DNA of 64,000 bases, taken from contig NZ_CP067019.1 of NCBI RefSeq assembly GCF_016599715.1, positions 124,001 through 188,000 of the forward strand. The letters run 5' to 3'. Shown piece after piece: positions 43,013-53,400 of this stretch (position 1 is the stretch's first letter; every line of letters begins with the position of its first letter). Both the position numbers and the translations under genes were made by a program. The notes beneath the pieces were generated by a model. That model was not told the origin of the DNA. It made no database searches and was given only the letters and a program-made list of their open reading frames with translations. The stretch comes from Acinetobacter sp. CS-2. GTDB taxonomy: Bacteria > Pseudomonadota > Gammaproteobacteria > Pseudomonadales > Moraxellaceae.

Positions 43013-44281
43013 TTATTCATGGGTATAAATCGCCACCTGATTGCGTCCATTTTTCTTGGCTTGGTAGAGTGCAATATCGGCATTTTTAATCAGCAGGTTT
43101 AAATCACTTTGATTTGGCTGCAGTTGGGATACTCCAATCGACACACTGAAATTAAAAAAGCACTTATCTTTAACACAAATTTGATGGCTTTCAATTTTTC
43201 GGCATAAGCGGTTGGCAATATTCATCGCATCTTCCAGTGTGGTATCGGGTAGCAAAGCAATAAATTCTTCCCCCCCAAAACGGGCCAGTACATCGCTATG
43301 ACGCATTTCCCGGCGAGTAATATCAGCCAGTACCCGCAGCACTTCATCTCCCACATCATGACCATATGTATCATTAATATTCTTAAAAAAGTCGATATCA
43401 AACATCAATAGACAGGTTAAATTATATTTGGGCCATTGCTGTATGTTCTGTTCGGCCAGTTGTAAAAATTGTCGGCGGTTATATAACTGGGTCAGTTCAT
43501 CCGTATGCGCCATTTCAGTTAAGGTGTAATAGTTCCAGTCATTGAGTAATACCCGCAAAAAATTACGTTTTGAATTTAATGTGTTATTCCAGCTGATATA
43601 CATGCTGAGCAATAAAACCGGCGCGTAAATGAGTGAAAATAAAATCAGTTCCTGGACACTGACCAACCTGAATACGCCATTAAAAATCACCGCACTAATC
43701 AGCAGGGAACTAAAAATAGAATTACGAAAAGATACCTGTATGCATAAATTGCCCAATAAAATAAAGATGATGCTGGCGTAGAGATACGTATTCACAACGG
43801 GACTATGTGATAAATACAGCAGTTCAAGCCATATTGCTGCTGCAGCTGCAACAGAGGCTGGCAGCAAGCTATCCAGAATTTTAATATTCTTGCAGTAGCG
43901 GAAAGCCAGCCAGTTGACCGACAGTGCCAAGATGACAAGACTGAGCCGTGCAATACCGGACAGCATGCCAATGTCCGGTAATAAAACCCAATCGACAAAG
44001 AAATAGCTTAAAAAAGTCAGCTGACCAATAAAATTGACGCATTTTAAAAACTGTCGTTGGTGCTTATTTTGATAATCCAGATAATATTGTTGAAATTGTT
44101 CCGGAATACGGGTGCTAGGATGTTCTAGTTGGTGTTCTATCTGTTTTTGATTGGCGAGCGTACACAGCTGCTTGGGTAAAATGGCAGTTCCGATATTTGA
44201 ATATTTATCTTTATTGTTCCCGATATGATTATATTCTTGATTTTCAGAGTAATGAAAATTTTCCTGCTGTCCTTGGGACAT
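43013..44281 (-). CDS. Membrane-bound diguanylate cyclase (GGDEF)
   Basis: 422 aa. An N-terminal soluble part, then about six membrane helices (around residues 85-230), then a C-terminal GGDEF domain. The catalytic motif is GGEEF at 336-340, and the inhibitory c-di-GMP site RxxD (RHSD) is at 327-330, so it should be an active, product-inhibited enzyme making c-di-GMP. It would regulate motility and biofilm. No EAL domain. The signal sensed by the membrane part is unknown. Confidence 0.92.
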   Translation of the reverse strand: MSQGQQENFHYSENQEYNHIGNNKDKYSNIGTAILPKQLCTLANQKQIEHQLEHPSTRIPEQFQQYYLDYQNKHQRQFLKCVNFIGQLTFLSYFFVDWVLLPDIGMLSGIARLSLVILALSVNWLAFRYCKNIKILDSLLPASVAAAAAIWLELLYLSHSPVVNTYLYASIIFILLGNLCIQVSFRNSIFSSLLISAVIFNGVFRLVSVQELILFSLIYAPVLLLSMYISWNNTLNSKRNFLRVLLNDWNYYTLTEMAHTDELTQLYNRRQFLQLAEQNIQQWPKYNLTCLLMFDIDFFKNINDTYGHDVGDEVLRVLADITRREMRHSDVLARFGGEEFIALLPDTTLEDAMNIANRLCRKIESHQICVKDKCFFNFSVSIGVSQLQPNQSDLNLLIKNADIALYQAKKNGRNQVAIYTHE

Positions 44282-44668
44282 GATTATCCTCTTCTATAGC
44301 AGATTGGTCAGGGAGAAATAGTATGCTGAGGAAAAATATCTGTATACAGAAGACTGGGTAAGTCATCGCTATAATTGTGACAAAAAATTTTTTTCCTATA
44401 AAATTCATATGAATAGGGTAAAAATAGTCAATCATTTATCGCGTTTAGACCTTGTTTTATGAAGAAAATTTCAAAAATAATATTGTCCTGTCCATAGTAT
44501 TCAGCGTACTAACTTTAACTATAGGCTGAATGATGAAGAGTAATTAACTACAACTAAAAATATAGACAAATATTTGCATAAGTGCTCATTTTGTCTATGT
44601 CGATTAACTAGTGGCAAGGTGGATATTTATTAGAGATTTAAATGATTATCTTTTTTTATTTTAGGTTA
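44282..44668. other. Gene-free stretch upstream of the GGDEF gene
   Basis: Contains the GGDEF promoter; otherwise AT-rich with nothing recognised up to the IS5-family element. Confidence 0.5.
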
Positions 44669-44934
44669 GGGTCTGTTGACATTTGTTGCTTAAAAAAATA
44701 GCGAGATAGTAAAATTAAATCGCCAAACCCAATTTTACTCTCGCTATGCCTCGTACAATGCTGAATGATCAACAATGGTCTAAGTTACTTTCTATTTTCC
44801 GAAATTTTGATATCTATTTCAAATCTAATTTGAGAAATTTTGTCGAAGCAATACTTTATAGAATAAGAACAGGCTGTCCTTGGCGTGATTTGCCTAAAGA
44901 ATTTGGTTCGTATAACTCAATATTTAAAAAATAT

Positions 44935-46035
44935 TAGGACTTACGCACTATTACTTATAGATTCTCTGTGGTAGCAGATGATTTTTATCGAGAATAAAGT
45001 CATCAATGAAGTTTTTGATAATTGGTCTAAATAATTTCTTCTGCCAACGATATATATTTTCAAAGATCCGCTCAAACTGGTTCTTTTGTATCTCAACGTA
45101 GGCCATCAAGGCTGAAAAAATATGATTCAAAATCAGTTTAGATCGTCTTACTTGAAACTTTTCAATATGACAAACCTGTTTAATCACCCGGTGATATTGC
45201 TCTATTTTCCAATGACTTGAATGTAATTCATGAAAACCTTCAAAGGACAATAAATCATCTTCATCTTGATGCACAATATAAAACCTCTGCTGTTCTTTTA
45301 ACTGAGTCTTAAATAATTGTACAAAGCCAAAATCTTTGAGCCAGATCACTTGACCCTGATGGAAATCTGGCAATAAGCGCAGTTGAAACCATTGTCCTTT
45401 TTCTGGGGAAACCTTACGGTTACAGTCGATACCAAACATAAATCGAATACCATATTTTCTTATGGTTTTTAGATTTCCAGTCGATGAATACCAACTATCA
45501 CCTGTAATAAATTGAATCTTTGCACCCCAACTGAGTACTTCACTTAACATATCCATAAAGTAATCATTCTTGGTTTTACTTTCAGATTTGTCATAAATTC
45601 GGAAATTAATTGGAATATTTTGACCATTTCGATCTGTCGCATACAAGGTAATGAGATTAATACCCTTGACGGATCGGTGGTGTTTGCCTGACCAAAAATA
45701 GCTAACCAAGTCCATATGTTGACTATATGGTTTATCTAAAACAGTATCATCAATACTGACTATAAGTTTATTATTATCAATATGTTGAATTGATTCTTGA
45801 TATAGGTCGTGAGGTGTGTAGTCTTCACGCTCTAGAAAGCGATTTACACTATCATGCGAGATATTATAAGTCTCGGCAAGTTGTGTGCAGCTAATAGAGT
45901 TCGGTTCTGTCATGAGAAAGCCCATATAAATGGGTAATGTACAAGTTGCTGTAGAAGCATGTTTAATTCGTCTGATCACAGATACTTTATAAAGTATTTT
46001 AATACTTTTTTGAATCCGTCAATGCGTAAGTCCTA
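44935..46035 (-). mobile_element. ISAba11-like insertion sequence, copy 2
   Basis: 1101 bp with 13-bp repeats TAGGACTTACGCA, flanked by the direct repeat AATAT (44930-44934 and 46036-46040). The 5-bp duplication shows a simple, probably recent, transposition into the IS5-family element. Confidence 0.93.
44951..45979 (-). CDS. IS701-family transposase (ISAba11-like), copy 2
   Basis: 342 aa, intact, nearly identical to the copy at 19494-20522 (scattered substitutions such as KHASTATC for KNASTATC and DRNGQ for DQNGQ). The same DDE-type segments are present. It is likely the active source or a sister of copy 1. Confidence 0.92.
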   Translation of the reverse strand: MIRRIKHASTATCTLPIYMGFLMTEPNSISCTQLAETYNISHDSVNRFLEREDYTPHDLYQESIQHIDNNKLIVSIDDTVLDKPYSQHMDLVSYFWSGKHHRSVKGINLITLYATDRNGQNIPINFRIYDKSESKTKNDYFMDMLSEVLSWGAKIQFITGDSWYSSTGNLKTIRKYGIRFMFGIDCNRKVSPEKGQWFQLRLLPDFHQGQVIWLKDFGFVQLFKTQLKEQQRFYIVHQDEDDLLSFEGFHELHSSHWKIEQYHRVIKQVCHIEKFQVRRSKLILNHIFSALMAYVEIQKNQFERIFENIYRWQKKLFRPIIKNFIDDFILDKNHLLPQRIYK

Positions 46036-46694
46036 AATATAATCGTTGGTGTAAAAATTATAAGTTAATGAAAGTATTTAAATTAATTTCTTCAAATGCT
46101 GATATGGAATGGGTTTTTATTGACGGTCATGTTCGGGCACACCAACATTCTGCTGGAATAAAAGATCAGGATATTTCTAAAAGCATTGGTGGAAATAGTT
46201 CTAAAATACACTTAGCTGTTGATGCAGATGGCAATCCAATTGAAATTATTATCTCCGATGGAACGACACATGATGTCAAGATTGCTCCAAAAATGATTGA
46301 AAAACTGGATTTGAGTGAAACGGAAGTATGTTGTGCAGACAAAGGATATGACTCTGAATCATTAAGGGAACAAATATCTGCGAAAAAAACTAAAGCTAAT
46401 ATTCCAAGAAAATCAAATACACAGTCAAATAATGACCATATGGATTGGTATTTATATAAAATCAGACACTTAGTTGAGAATGCATTTTGTAGGTTAAAGC
46501 AGTTCAGAGGAATAGCAACACGATATGATAAGCTAAAGTGTAGCTATGAGGGTGCAGTTGCATTAGCTTGTATATTTATTTGGCTACCTTTATCGGGTAA
46601 ATTCTATACTTGAAATGTCAACAGACCCTAATGTCTTGGTATATTAGCATCCATATCTATTGATTATCCAATCCCTTAACCCAGGCATGACTTT

Positions 46695-48077
46695 GTGAAA
46701 TTAACACGCATTCATCACTGTAGAAATCTGAATCGAGAAAAGTATAAGCAGCTTGAAAAACAAGCTGTTTTACTTGGTCGTGTTAGAGGTGAGGTTTGGA
46801 CTAGATATGGTGCTATTTCAGGCTTAAATATCAGTGATAGGACCATTCGTGATGGGTGGATGAAAGAAGGTCGTGACTTCGGTGTGTCAGCAAATGCCTG
46901 GAAAGAAACGCTACGTGATTGTATTGGTGATATTAAAGCCTATCGCGAAGCTGCAAAAGAAAAAGTTAAGAAGGCAATTCGTAAAAGAACAACATGCGAT
47001 AAAGAGCTAAAAAGGCTTTACACCCTTCTTAAAAAAGATGAATGGACAACAGATAATTTTCTTCATCGTCAGATGCGTAAGCATTTTAAACATGGGGTGA
47101 ATCACACGTATAACCAAATTATTGTACGTGCTGATATGTGTAAAACCTTTGAGTTAAACGGTCAATGTTGGCTTAAAGTACCGAGTTTAGTACATCGACA
47201 AACCATTAAAATCCCACTTAACACCATTATGGAATTTGCACCGCAAGGTACGTTAAGGATTATTCTTCGGAATGGAAATATCGAAGTTCATTCAACTTAT
47301 GATGCGATTGAAACTCAAGATTGTGGTCAAGAAACTATCGGTGTTGATAAGGGGTATTCAGAAGCCTTTGTAGATTCTGATGGTGCTGTGTATGGTCAAG
47401 GCTTAGGTAAGCTGATCTCAAGTGAATCTGATTACCTGAATCAAAAATACAAGAATAAAAACAAGCTAAGAGCGCTTTCGAGGGCAAAGCCACACAAGAA
47501 GCAGAAAATTGAGCTAAACAATTTAGGTCGAAAGAAGCTAGATAAGCGACAAGACACTCAAAAGGCAAAACTCAAGACGCTGATCTTTACAGCGAGTCAC
47601 AAGCTAGTCAATAAAGCTAAAGTGATTGTTGCAGAGGATTTAACTTCTCCAATTCAAAGCAAACGTAGCTATGGCAAAAATACCAATAGACGCTTAAATA
47701 CATGGGTTAAAGGTTTATTAGCTGATGCCCTGAATGTTGTATCTCACCGTAGAGGTTCTACGGTACATCTAGTTAATGCTTCATATACTTCGCAATGTGA
47801 TTCTTTCTTGCATGGGCTTTTAATAGGCACACGTAAGGGAGATCGCTTTTACCGTTTTAATGGGGAAGTTGTGCAAGCTGATTGGAATGGTGCGAGAAAC
47901 GTGCTTGCAAGATTAAACGACTCTGAGATAAGTCGTTACACACCTTACCGTGAGGTAAGGCGTATATTGCAAGAACGGACTGACCGCTACAAGTCGGAAC
48001 TGACCGACTTAGGCTCTAGTTACACGCTTGGCAACAAGACATTAACAGAGTGCGAATTAGTCCTTAACTATGTTTGA
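46695..48077 (+). CDS. tnpB: TnpB-like RNA-guided nuclease with degenerate zinc ribbon
   Basis: 460 aa from a GTG at 46695. The RuvC residues are present: D218 in IGVDKGYSEAF, E314 in VIVAEDLTSPI, D396 in VQADWNGARNVLARL. Where TnpB normally has four zinc-binding cysteines (about 365-395), only one Cys remains (YTSQCDSFLHG), so this belongs to a zinc-ribbon-less branch. No TnpA recombinase gene is adjacent. In IS200/IS605 elements TnpB uses an RNA from the element's right end to cleave the donor site. The frame is intact. Confidence 0.85.
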   Translation: MKLTRIHHCRNLNREKYKQLEKQAVLLGRVRGEVWTRYGAISGLNISDRTIRDGWMKEGRDFGVSANAWKETLRDCIGDIKAYREAAKEKVKKAIRKRTTCDKELKRLYTLLKKDEWTTDNFLHRQMRKHFKHGVNHTYNQIIVRADMCKTFELNGQCWLKVPSLVHRQTIKIPLNTIMEFAPQGTLRIILRNGNIEVHSTYDAIETQDCGQETIGVDKGYSEAFVDSDGAVYGQGLGKLISSESDYLNQKYKNKNKLRALSRAKPHKKQKIELNNLGRKKLDKRQDTQKAKLKTLIFTASHKLVNKAKVIVAEDLTSPIQSKRSYGKNTNRRLNTWVKGLLADALNVVSHRRGSTVHLVNASYTSQCDSFLHGLLIGTRKGDRFYRFNGEVVQADWNGARNVLARLNDSEISRYTPYREVRRILQERTDRYKSELTDLGSSYTLGNKTLTECELVLNYV

Positions 48078-48110
48078 CTACATTTTAAGGAACAGTCTAT
48101 ATGATTGATA
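47940..48110 (+). ncRNA. Candidate omega RNA at the tnpB 3' end
   Basis: Two perfect hairpins overlap the last codons of tnpB: CCTTACC/GGTAAGG with a GTGA tetraloop (47943-47960), and AAGTCGG/CCGACTT with a 6-nt loop (47991-48010). TnpB guide RNAs typically overlap the gene's 3' end and run past the element's right end. The end of the scaffold and the guide start are not established. Confidence 0.5.
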
Positions 48111-48164
48111 ACAATAGGTAGGACTTACAAGAACAGTTGCGTTCATGAAATTCAGGATAGTCAT

Positions 48165-49112
48165 ATGACCAATAGCAGCTATACAGAGCTTTCCAATTCG
48201 GACGATTGTGAAAAATACGTAAACCGCTTTATTCAGGAATTTCCTTTGCGTAGTGCGGAAATTGGACAGGGCACTGTGATTAAGCGCGCCTTACCCAGTC
48301 GCCATAAGCGTTTAATTGGGGCATGGTGCTTTCTGGATCATGCTGGTCCCGTGACTTTTCCCCAAGGTGATGGTCTGGATGTCGGACCACATCCACATAT
48401 TGGCTTGCAGACTTTTACCTGGATGATTGAAGGCACCATGATGCATACCGACAGCTTGGGTACAAAGCAACTGATTCGCCCCAAACAGGTCAATTTAATG
48501 ACCGCAGGATATGGCATTTCCCATACTGAAGTGGCACCGGAAACCGAAACCCATATGCACGCTGCGCAGCTCTGGATTGCCTTGCCGGATGACAAGATTA
48601 ATATGGCACCGCGTTTTGATCATTATCCGGAACTGCCGGTGGTGGAAAAAGATCAGGTTGAATTTACCGTACTGGTGGGGGAGTTCTTGCAAACTCGGTC
48701 CCCAGTTGCGGTGCATAGCGAATTGCTGGGTGTGGATTTAACTGCACAGGAATCCACCACCACCCGAATTCAACTGAATCCGGAATTTGAATATGGCTTT
48801 ATGGCGCTGGAGGGGGCTGCTGAAGTCAACGGTCATGAGCTGACAGAGGACAAAATGGTCGTGCTGGAACCAGGCATGACGGAAATTGAAATCCAGTTAC
48901 ATAAAGGCAGTCGAGTACTGCTATTGGGTGGCGAACCTTTCGAGTCACCAATATTACTGTGGTGGAACTTTGTCGGGCGGACTCAGGAAGAGCTGTGCCA
49001 AGCCCGTGACCACTGGATGAATCAGGATAACCGTTTTGGCACCATTCCTGACTATCCGGGACCTCGCCTGGAAGCACCTGCATTCCCCAATAAAATGCGA
49101 GCCTCAAAATAA
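48165..49112 (+). CDS. Pirin-family protein
   Basis: 315 aa from the ATG at 48165; an upstream ATG at 48105 would start inside the region after tnpB. Bicupin fold with the metal ligands in VGPHPHIGLQTFTW and YGISHTEVAPE (His/His/His/Glu), plus the C-terminal pirin domain ending FGTIPDYPGPRLEAPAFP. Some bacterial pirins act as quercetinases or redox-linked regulators. OsmC follows 24 bp downstream, suggesting a stress-related operon. Confidence 0.9.
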   Translation: MTNSSYTELSNSDDCEKYVNRFIQEFPLRSAEIGQGTVIKRALPSRHKRLIGAWCFLDHAGPVTFPQGDGLDVGPHPHIGLQTFTWMIEGTMMHTDSLGTKQLIRPKQVNLMTAGYGISHTEVAPETETHMHAAQLWIALPDDKINMAPRFDHYPELPVVEKDQVEFTVLVGEFLQTRSPVAVHSELLGVDLTAQESTTTRIQLNPEFEYGFMALEGAAEVNGHELTEDKMVVLEPGMTEIEIQLHKGSRVLLLGGEPFESPILLWWNFVGRTQEELCQARDHWMNQDNRFGTIPDYPGPRLEAPAFPNKMRASK

Positions 49113-49136
49113 CAATAAAATTCAGGAAGTTGGAAT

Positions 49137-49535
49137 ATGGAAATTATTGCAAATGCAGAAGTACAGAGCCTGGATGAACCTTGGTCAGGCGAAGTGAAAA
49201 GTGGCAAACACCAGTTTATGACGGATAAACCTGAATCATTGGGCGGGCAAGATCGGGGTCCTGCACCTTATGATTTTATTTGTTCCGGTCTGGTTTCCTG
49301 TACCATGATTACGCTGCGCATGTATGCCAGTCACAAAGGTCTGGAGCTCGGTCAATTTTCAGTAGAAGCTGATTTTAATAGCAATAAAGAAGGTAAAGAG
49401 TGGATTGAACGTCGTTTGTCCTTTGCTCAGCCATTATCGGATGAACTGAAACAAAAAATTTTAGACATTAGCAGTAAAACACCAGTCACCAAGACGCTGT
49501 TACGCAGTCTGGACATTAACACGGTTCTGCTTTAA
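49137..49535 (+). CDS. OsmC-family peroxide-detoxifying protein
   Basis: 132 aa. OsmC fold with the Cys-containing helix SGLVSCTMITLRMYASHKGL and a second Cys in YDFICSG; strand signature WIERRLSFAQPL. OsmC/Ohr proteins reduce organic hydroperoxides with cysteine thiols. It is the last backbone gene before the IS21-family transposon, whose target duplication starts 36 bp after its stop. Confidence 0.88.
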   Translation: MEIIANAEVQSLDEPWSGEVKSGKHQFMTDKPESLGGQDRGPAPYDFICSGLVSCTMITLRMYASHKGLELGQFSVEADFNSNKEGKEWIERRLSFAQPLSDELKQKILDISSKTPVTKTLLRSLDINTVLL

Positions 49536-49571
49536 ATCCATGATCCAATAGCCATGACATTGTGTGCAAAG

Positions 49572-49579
49572 CAGAATGT
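49572..49579 (+). repeat. Target-site duplication, left copy
   Basis: CAGAATGT directly precedes the TGCA terminus of the transposon and is repeated at 63137-63144 on the other side. Confidence 0.85.
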
Positions 49580-49654
49580 TGCATATTCCTGCATAAACCT
49601 ACCACCTATTCCTATTCGTTCCCTACCACTCATTCCTATTCCAAGTCGGCCACT

Positions 49655-49799
49655 TAGGGTTTATTCAGTAATAGAATTACAAGAAGAATGAACCTCATAA
49701 AAAGTATTCAAATGCCAATATTGCACAACAGCGCTACTTATATCATTTAGCGATGAACTGATTTACGATTACGTTCGATGATCGATTAAAAAATCGAAC
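49655..49799. other. Gene-free end of the transposon
   Basis: AT-rich segment between the left terminal repeat and the fragment below; nothing recognised. Confidence 0.4.
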
Positions 49800-49975
49800 T
49801 TACACAAAATAATTTACAGGCTCTAAAATACGTTTAGTACTTTTAGCAGTATCAATAACAATACCACCACCTTTCTTCGCAACCGTTACCATCCCTGTAC
49901 TAATCGCTGCTGAAAGACCATTGAGTGCTGTTGTCACCTCCTAATTTTGGTAGGTATTTAGCCTTATCGACTACA
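49800..49975 (-). pseudogene. Fragment downstream of cdiI, possible orphan CdiA tail
   Basis: One minus-strand frame reads LNGLSAAISTGMVTVAKKGG, then GIVIDTAKSTKRILEPVNYF, to a TAA at 49800-49802; a second frame before it reads VVDKAKYLPKLGGD. The two need a frameshift to join. CDI loci often keep displaced toxin fragments downstream, so this may be one, but I do not recognise the domain. Confidence 0.4.
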
Positions 49976-49980
49976 GCCCC

Positions 49981-50430
49981 TTAATTAATTACTTCAAGAA
50001 AATCATCTATTAAATTGAGTAAATCTAGACTTTTACATTTAGAAAAAATTACCTTATTTACAATGTTATCTTTGTATTCAAAAAAATGATCTTCATATAA
50101 AAACCAAGTAAAATAAATAGTATTATTATTCCTTGCTGCCCTTTTACTGAAATCATCAAAGGTTTCTTCTAAAGTGATTCTGTAATTCTCAGATAATAAA
50201 CCTTTAGGATAGAAAAATTTTTTACAATTTTCATCATTTATCACATTGCTATAATAGTAATTATCATTTAGTAAGTTTTTTAGTGAATTTATAAAGCTAG
50301 TCACATAAGTAGGAGAGTCTAAAGTTCCTAGATACTCCCCCTCAATACATAAACGCAATGGGATGAAATTACTATTCTGATAATTTCCATCAAACTCTAT
50401 AAAAACTTGATCGTTTCCAATTCTATTCAT
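49981..50430 (-). CDS. cdiI: Putative CdiI immunity protein
   Basis: 149 aa, acidic, no signal peptide, rich in Asn/Tyr/Phe (NLLNDNYYYSNVINDENCKK). No family recognised, as is common for immunity proteins. The assignment rests on position: its ATG overlaps the cdiA stop by 4 bp (ATGA). It should bind and block the C-terminal toxin of the adjacent CdiA in the producing cell. Its codon use is AT-richer than most of cdiA, typical for exchangeable toxin-immunity cassettes. Confidence 0.75.
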   Translation of the reverse strand: MNRIGNDQVFIEFDGNYQNSNFIPLRLCIEGEYLGTLDSPTYVTSFINSLKNLLNDNYYYSNVINDENCKKFFYPKGLLSENYRITLEETFDDFSKRAARNNNTIYFTWFLYEDHFFEYKDNIVNKVIFSKCKSLDLLNLIDDFLEVIN

Positions 50431-53400
50431 TTGCTATCTACCATTTTTATCAAGTCAGAAGGGACATCAGAAATCTTGATATTTCGTTCCTTTCCTGAGG
50501 ACGTAATACCTTTTGTCGAACCATTCCAATGGAAATTGCCATTACCATCATCTTGAAACCTATGATAAATGACCTTCCCATCTTTATTTTCAATTGCCCA
50601 TCTATTTTTTGGATCACTATCAATTTTTACACTGTTTTCCCATAATTTTACATGATTGTCAGGAATTATTGCTTTAGTAGAGTTATAAGGCATATTTCCA
50701 TCTTTCAAGTCATGATGTCCTGGATTTTCATAATATTGTGTTTCAACATTAATAACTTTATCTTTAGTTGATGGCTTGGTGCCTTCGACTATGTAATTAC
50801 CAATAGTATTATTACTTTCGTCCTTATGTATGCCTAAAATCTGATGTCCAGTTATGGAATTATTATCCCCTATTTCAAATCCAGATTTAGAAACTTCAAG
50901 TTCTGAATCTTTCCCCTTAACAACACCTTTACCTATTCCAGCACCTACAACTCCAGCCACAGCATTAATTAAATATTCTGCACCTTGTTTATTCTTTTCA
51001 ATTTCATTTGCAAATTTCAATTCATCTAATTTATTTTCAGACGTAGAGTTTTCAATTTCTTTAACTTTCTCTGGATTAGTCCAATTATTAATCGTATTTG
51101 AATTGGTAAGATGAGCGGCGGCAGTTAATGATGTTGCTAGAGCATCAAATCCTTGAGCTATTTCAGCTCCTGCTACATTATCTAAAGCTAAAGACTTTCC
51201 TGTCTCAATTACTAAACGAACTGGACCTGAAATCATTAAACCTACCGCAAGTTGAACAGTACCTAAATCAACACCTAAATCATCGCTAATCTGTTTTATA
51301 TTATTCCCTAAATCTGCAATATTGCTTAAAATAGTCATACCAACTGTTGTTTGAGTCGTAACTTTTGTCTCAAAGTCAGTCCCTTTTGCATAAATTGTTT
51401 CTTGTTCGCTTACGCCTATTTTAGGTTGTTTAAAAATCGTTTCTAAATCAACACCAGATTGAGCTAATGTATCTAATTGATTCTGAATCTCACTAAATTC
51501 TTTTGCTGCATAGAAAAAATCTAATTTAGAAAATAATGCTTCTACTTCTTTGGGCTCTATCCCTCGTTTGAGTAATTCACTTGCAACTTTGTCACCAACT
51601 ACGCCCGTTTCTTTATATTCACTTGGTAAATTATAAAGCCTTGCCTGAATATTATTTAGCGTTTGTAAAGCCTTATCTTTGTACTCACCCTCTGGTAATG
51701 CTTTCGCTAAATTTTCAGCACTTTGACGGAAATTTTCAGGTAGATCCTTTTGCTGCTGAATAATCTCCGCACGGCCACTTTCTGTCAGTAAACGATGATC
51801 AACCGTCACAGAGCCATCCAGCATGCCTGTAGTTTGATCTCTAGTGATTTCTTGCGTGTTGTTAATGTCTCGATTGGTCGTATCGGTCGCATTTTTTACA
51901 GTACCTTGTCCCATCGTCGCTTTGGTCAGCTGTTCTGTTTCTTGTCCACTGCTGTTGAGGCCAATGGTCGTTGAACCTTTTGGTGCAGTAGATGCTTCTT
52001 TGGTCCCACCTTGTGGAATACCGATATTGGTCGAGACATTAAAGCCGCTGCTACTGTTGTAGTTGTGGTCCTCAAGATCTTTCAGCTCAAGTTCGCCCGA
52101 GTAATTTAACTTACCATGATCACTTAATGAACCATCAGTTTTCTTTGTCGCATTCGCAATCACACCACCAATATTAGTGACATTTTTCACACCCATTGCA
52201 TCCAAGTCTGCATCGTTTTGTGCATTACCTATCAGCAACTTACTGGTGTCATTCACCCATGCACTGTCACTATTACCTTTAGCTTGGTTGTAGCTGGCCG
52301 TAATATTCTTTGAACCCGAACCATAACCGCCGCCAATAGAACCGCCTTTACTGCTATTGCTGCTGGATGCTGTATCCTGCAAGCTTTCTACATGAATTTC
52401 CTTAACTTGCAGGCTACCTCGATCAGCAATGCTCACCGTACCGCCTTGAACATTCAATTTATCAATAGCACCTTCAGTACGATTCAGTACAACTTCACTA
52501 TTTACGTGGGTGAGGCTTTCGTTTTGTGATTGGCTGGTTTGCTTGCCTATTGAAGCACTGCCGCCACCGCCATAGGTATAGCTCACACTTTGGCTATTGG
52601 TTTTACTGCTGTTGTCCTGTTTACTATGCTCGACGCCTGCAGTCACATTCAGGTCTTTGCTGCCATCGAAGGTCGTAGTGCCTGCCGCATTCACGCGACT
52701 ACCTTGAATATTGATGTCTTGACCTTCTGATTTAAGCTGAAGGTTGTTTAAATCTAAGTTGCTACCTTGCCATTGGCTTTGTTCTGTATTCGTGGTCGTC
52801 GTAGTTTCAATCCTTTCACCATTGGCACCAATAGTAAAGCCATAGGTTGCACTGCTTGCAGCCGCAGATGCGGCTGCTGCCCCTACAGCAATCTGTGCAG
52901 TTGCTACATTGGCCGTTGCCATTGCGACATTGGCTTTGCTGTCATCTAAGGCTCCTTTGGTAATTCGGCCCGCTGCATAGTCACGTTGTGCTTGGCTATA
53001 CTCATCTTTAGCTTTAGATAAGGCTTTAGTTGCATCTGCAACAGCTTCTACCGCTAAGATTGCATCTAAATAGGCATTGCGAATGCCGACTTCTGTACTC
53101 ACAGTTTCAGTATGGGTCTTTTCTTCTGTGGCGGTTTTATTTTCATAACCGCCTATGTTGAGATTTCCTCGACCATGATCAATGATCGTATCACCTGCAG
53201 CCGTGATATTTTGGCCGAGGAGATCTACACCTTCAGCACCTTGAATCATTAAGTTTTCAGTATTGATATTGCCTGACTTATGCGTTGTGGCTGTAGTTTT
53301 AACGGTATTCTCTGTATCTTCAAGTACAAAGCCGCCCACTCGAATGCTGTCTTTATTCAGCTTTACCCCAAGACCTTGTACCGTTTCTTTGCTGTTTGAG

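Larger units (their letters stand above)
44746..46613 (+). pseudogene. IS5-family transposase, interrupted
   Basis: The first part (44746-44934) reads MPRTMLNDQQWSKLLSIFRN ... GCPWRDLPKEFGSYNSIFKKY. The second (46036-46613) continues NRWCKNYKLMKVFKLIS, ADMEWVFIDGHVRAHQHSAG, CCADKGYDSESL and RHLVENAFCRLKQFRG, giving the DDE residues. Joining at one copy of AATAT restores the protein, so the insertion alone disabled it. Confidence 0.85.
44669..46628 (+). mobile_element. IS5-family insertion sequence split by ISAba11-like copy 2
   Basis: Inverted repeats GGGTCTGTTGACATTT and inverse bound the element, with TA on each side, typical of the IS427 group. Without the inserted 1101-bp IS and its 5-bp duplication the element is about 854 bp. 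The transposase frames resume on the far side of the insertion. Confidence 0.85.

Noticed and set aside
48117..48130. TAGGACTTAC, similar to the ISAba11-like end
   Set aside because: Only the first ten bases match, there is no partner end and no transposase remnant nearby.
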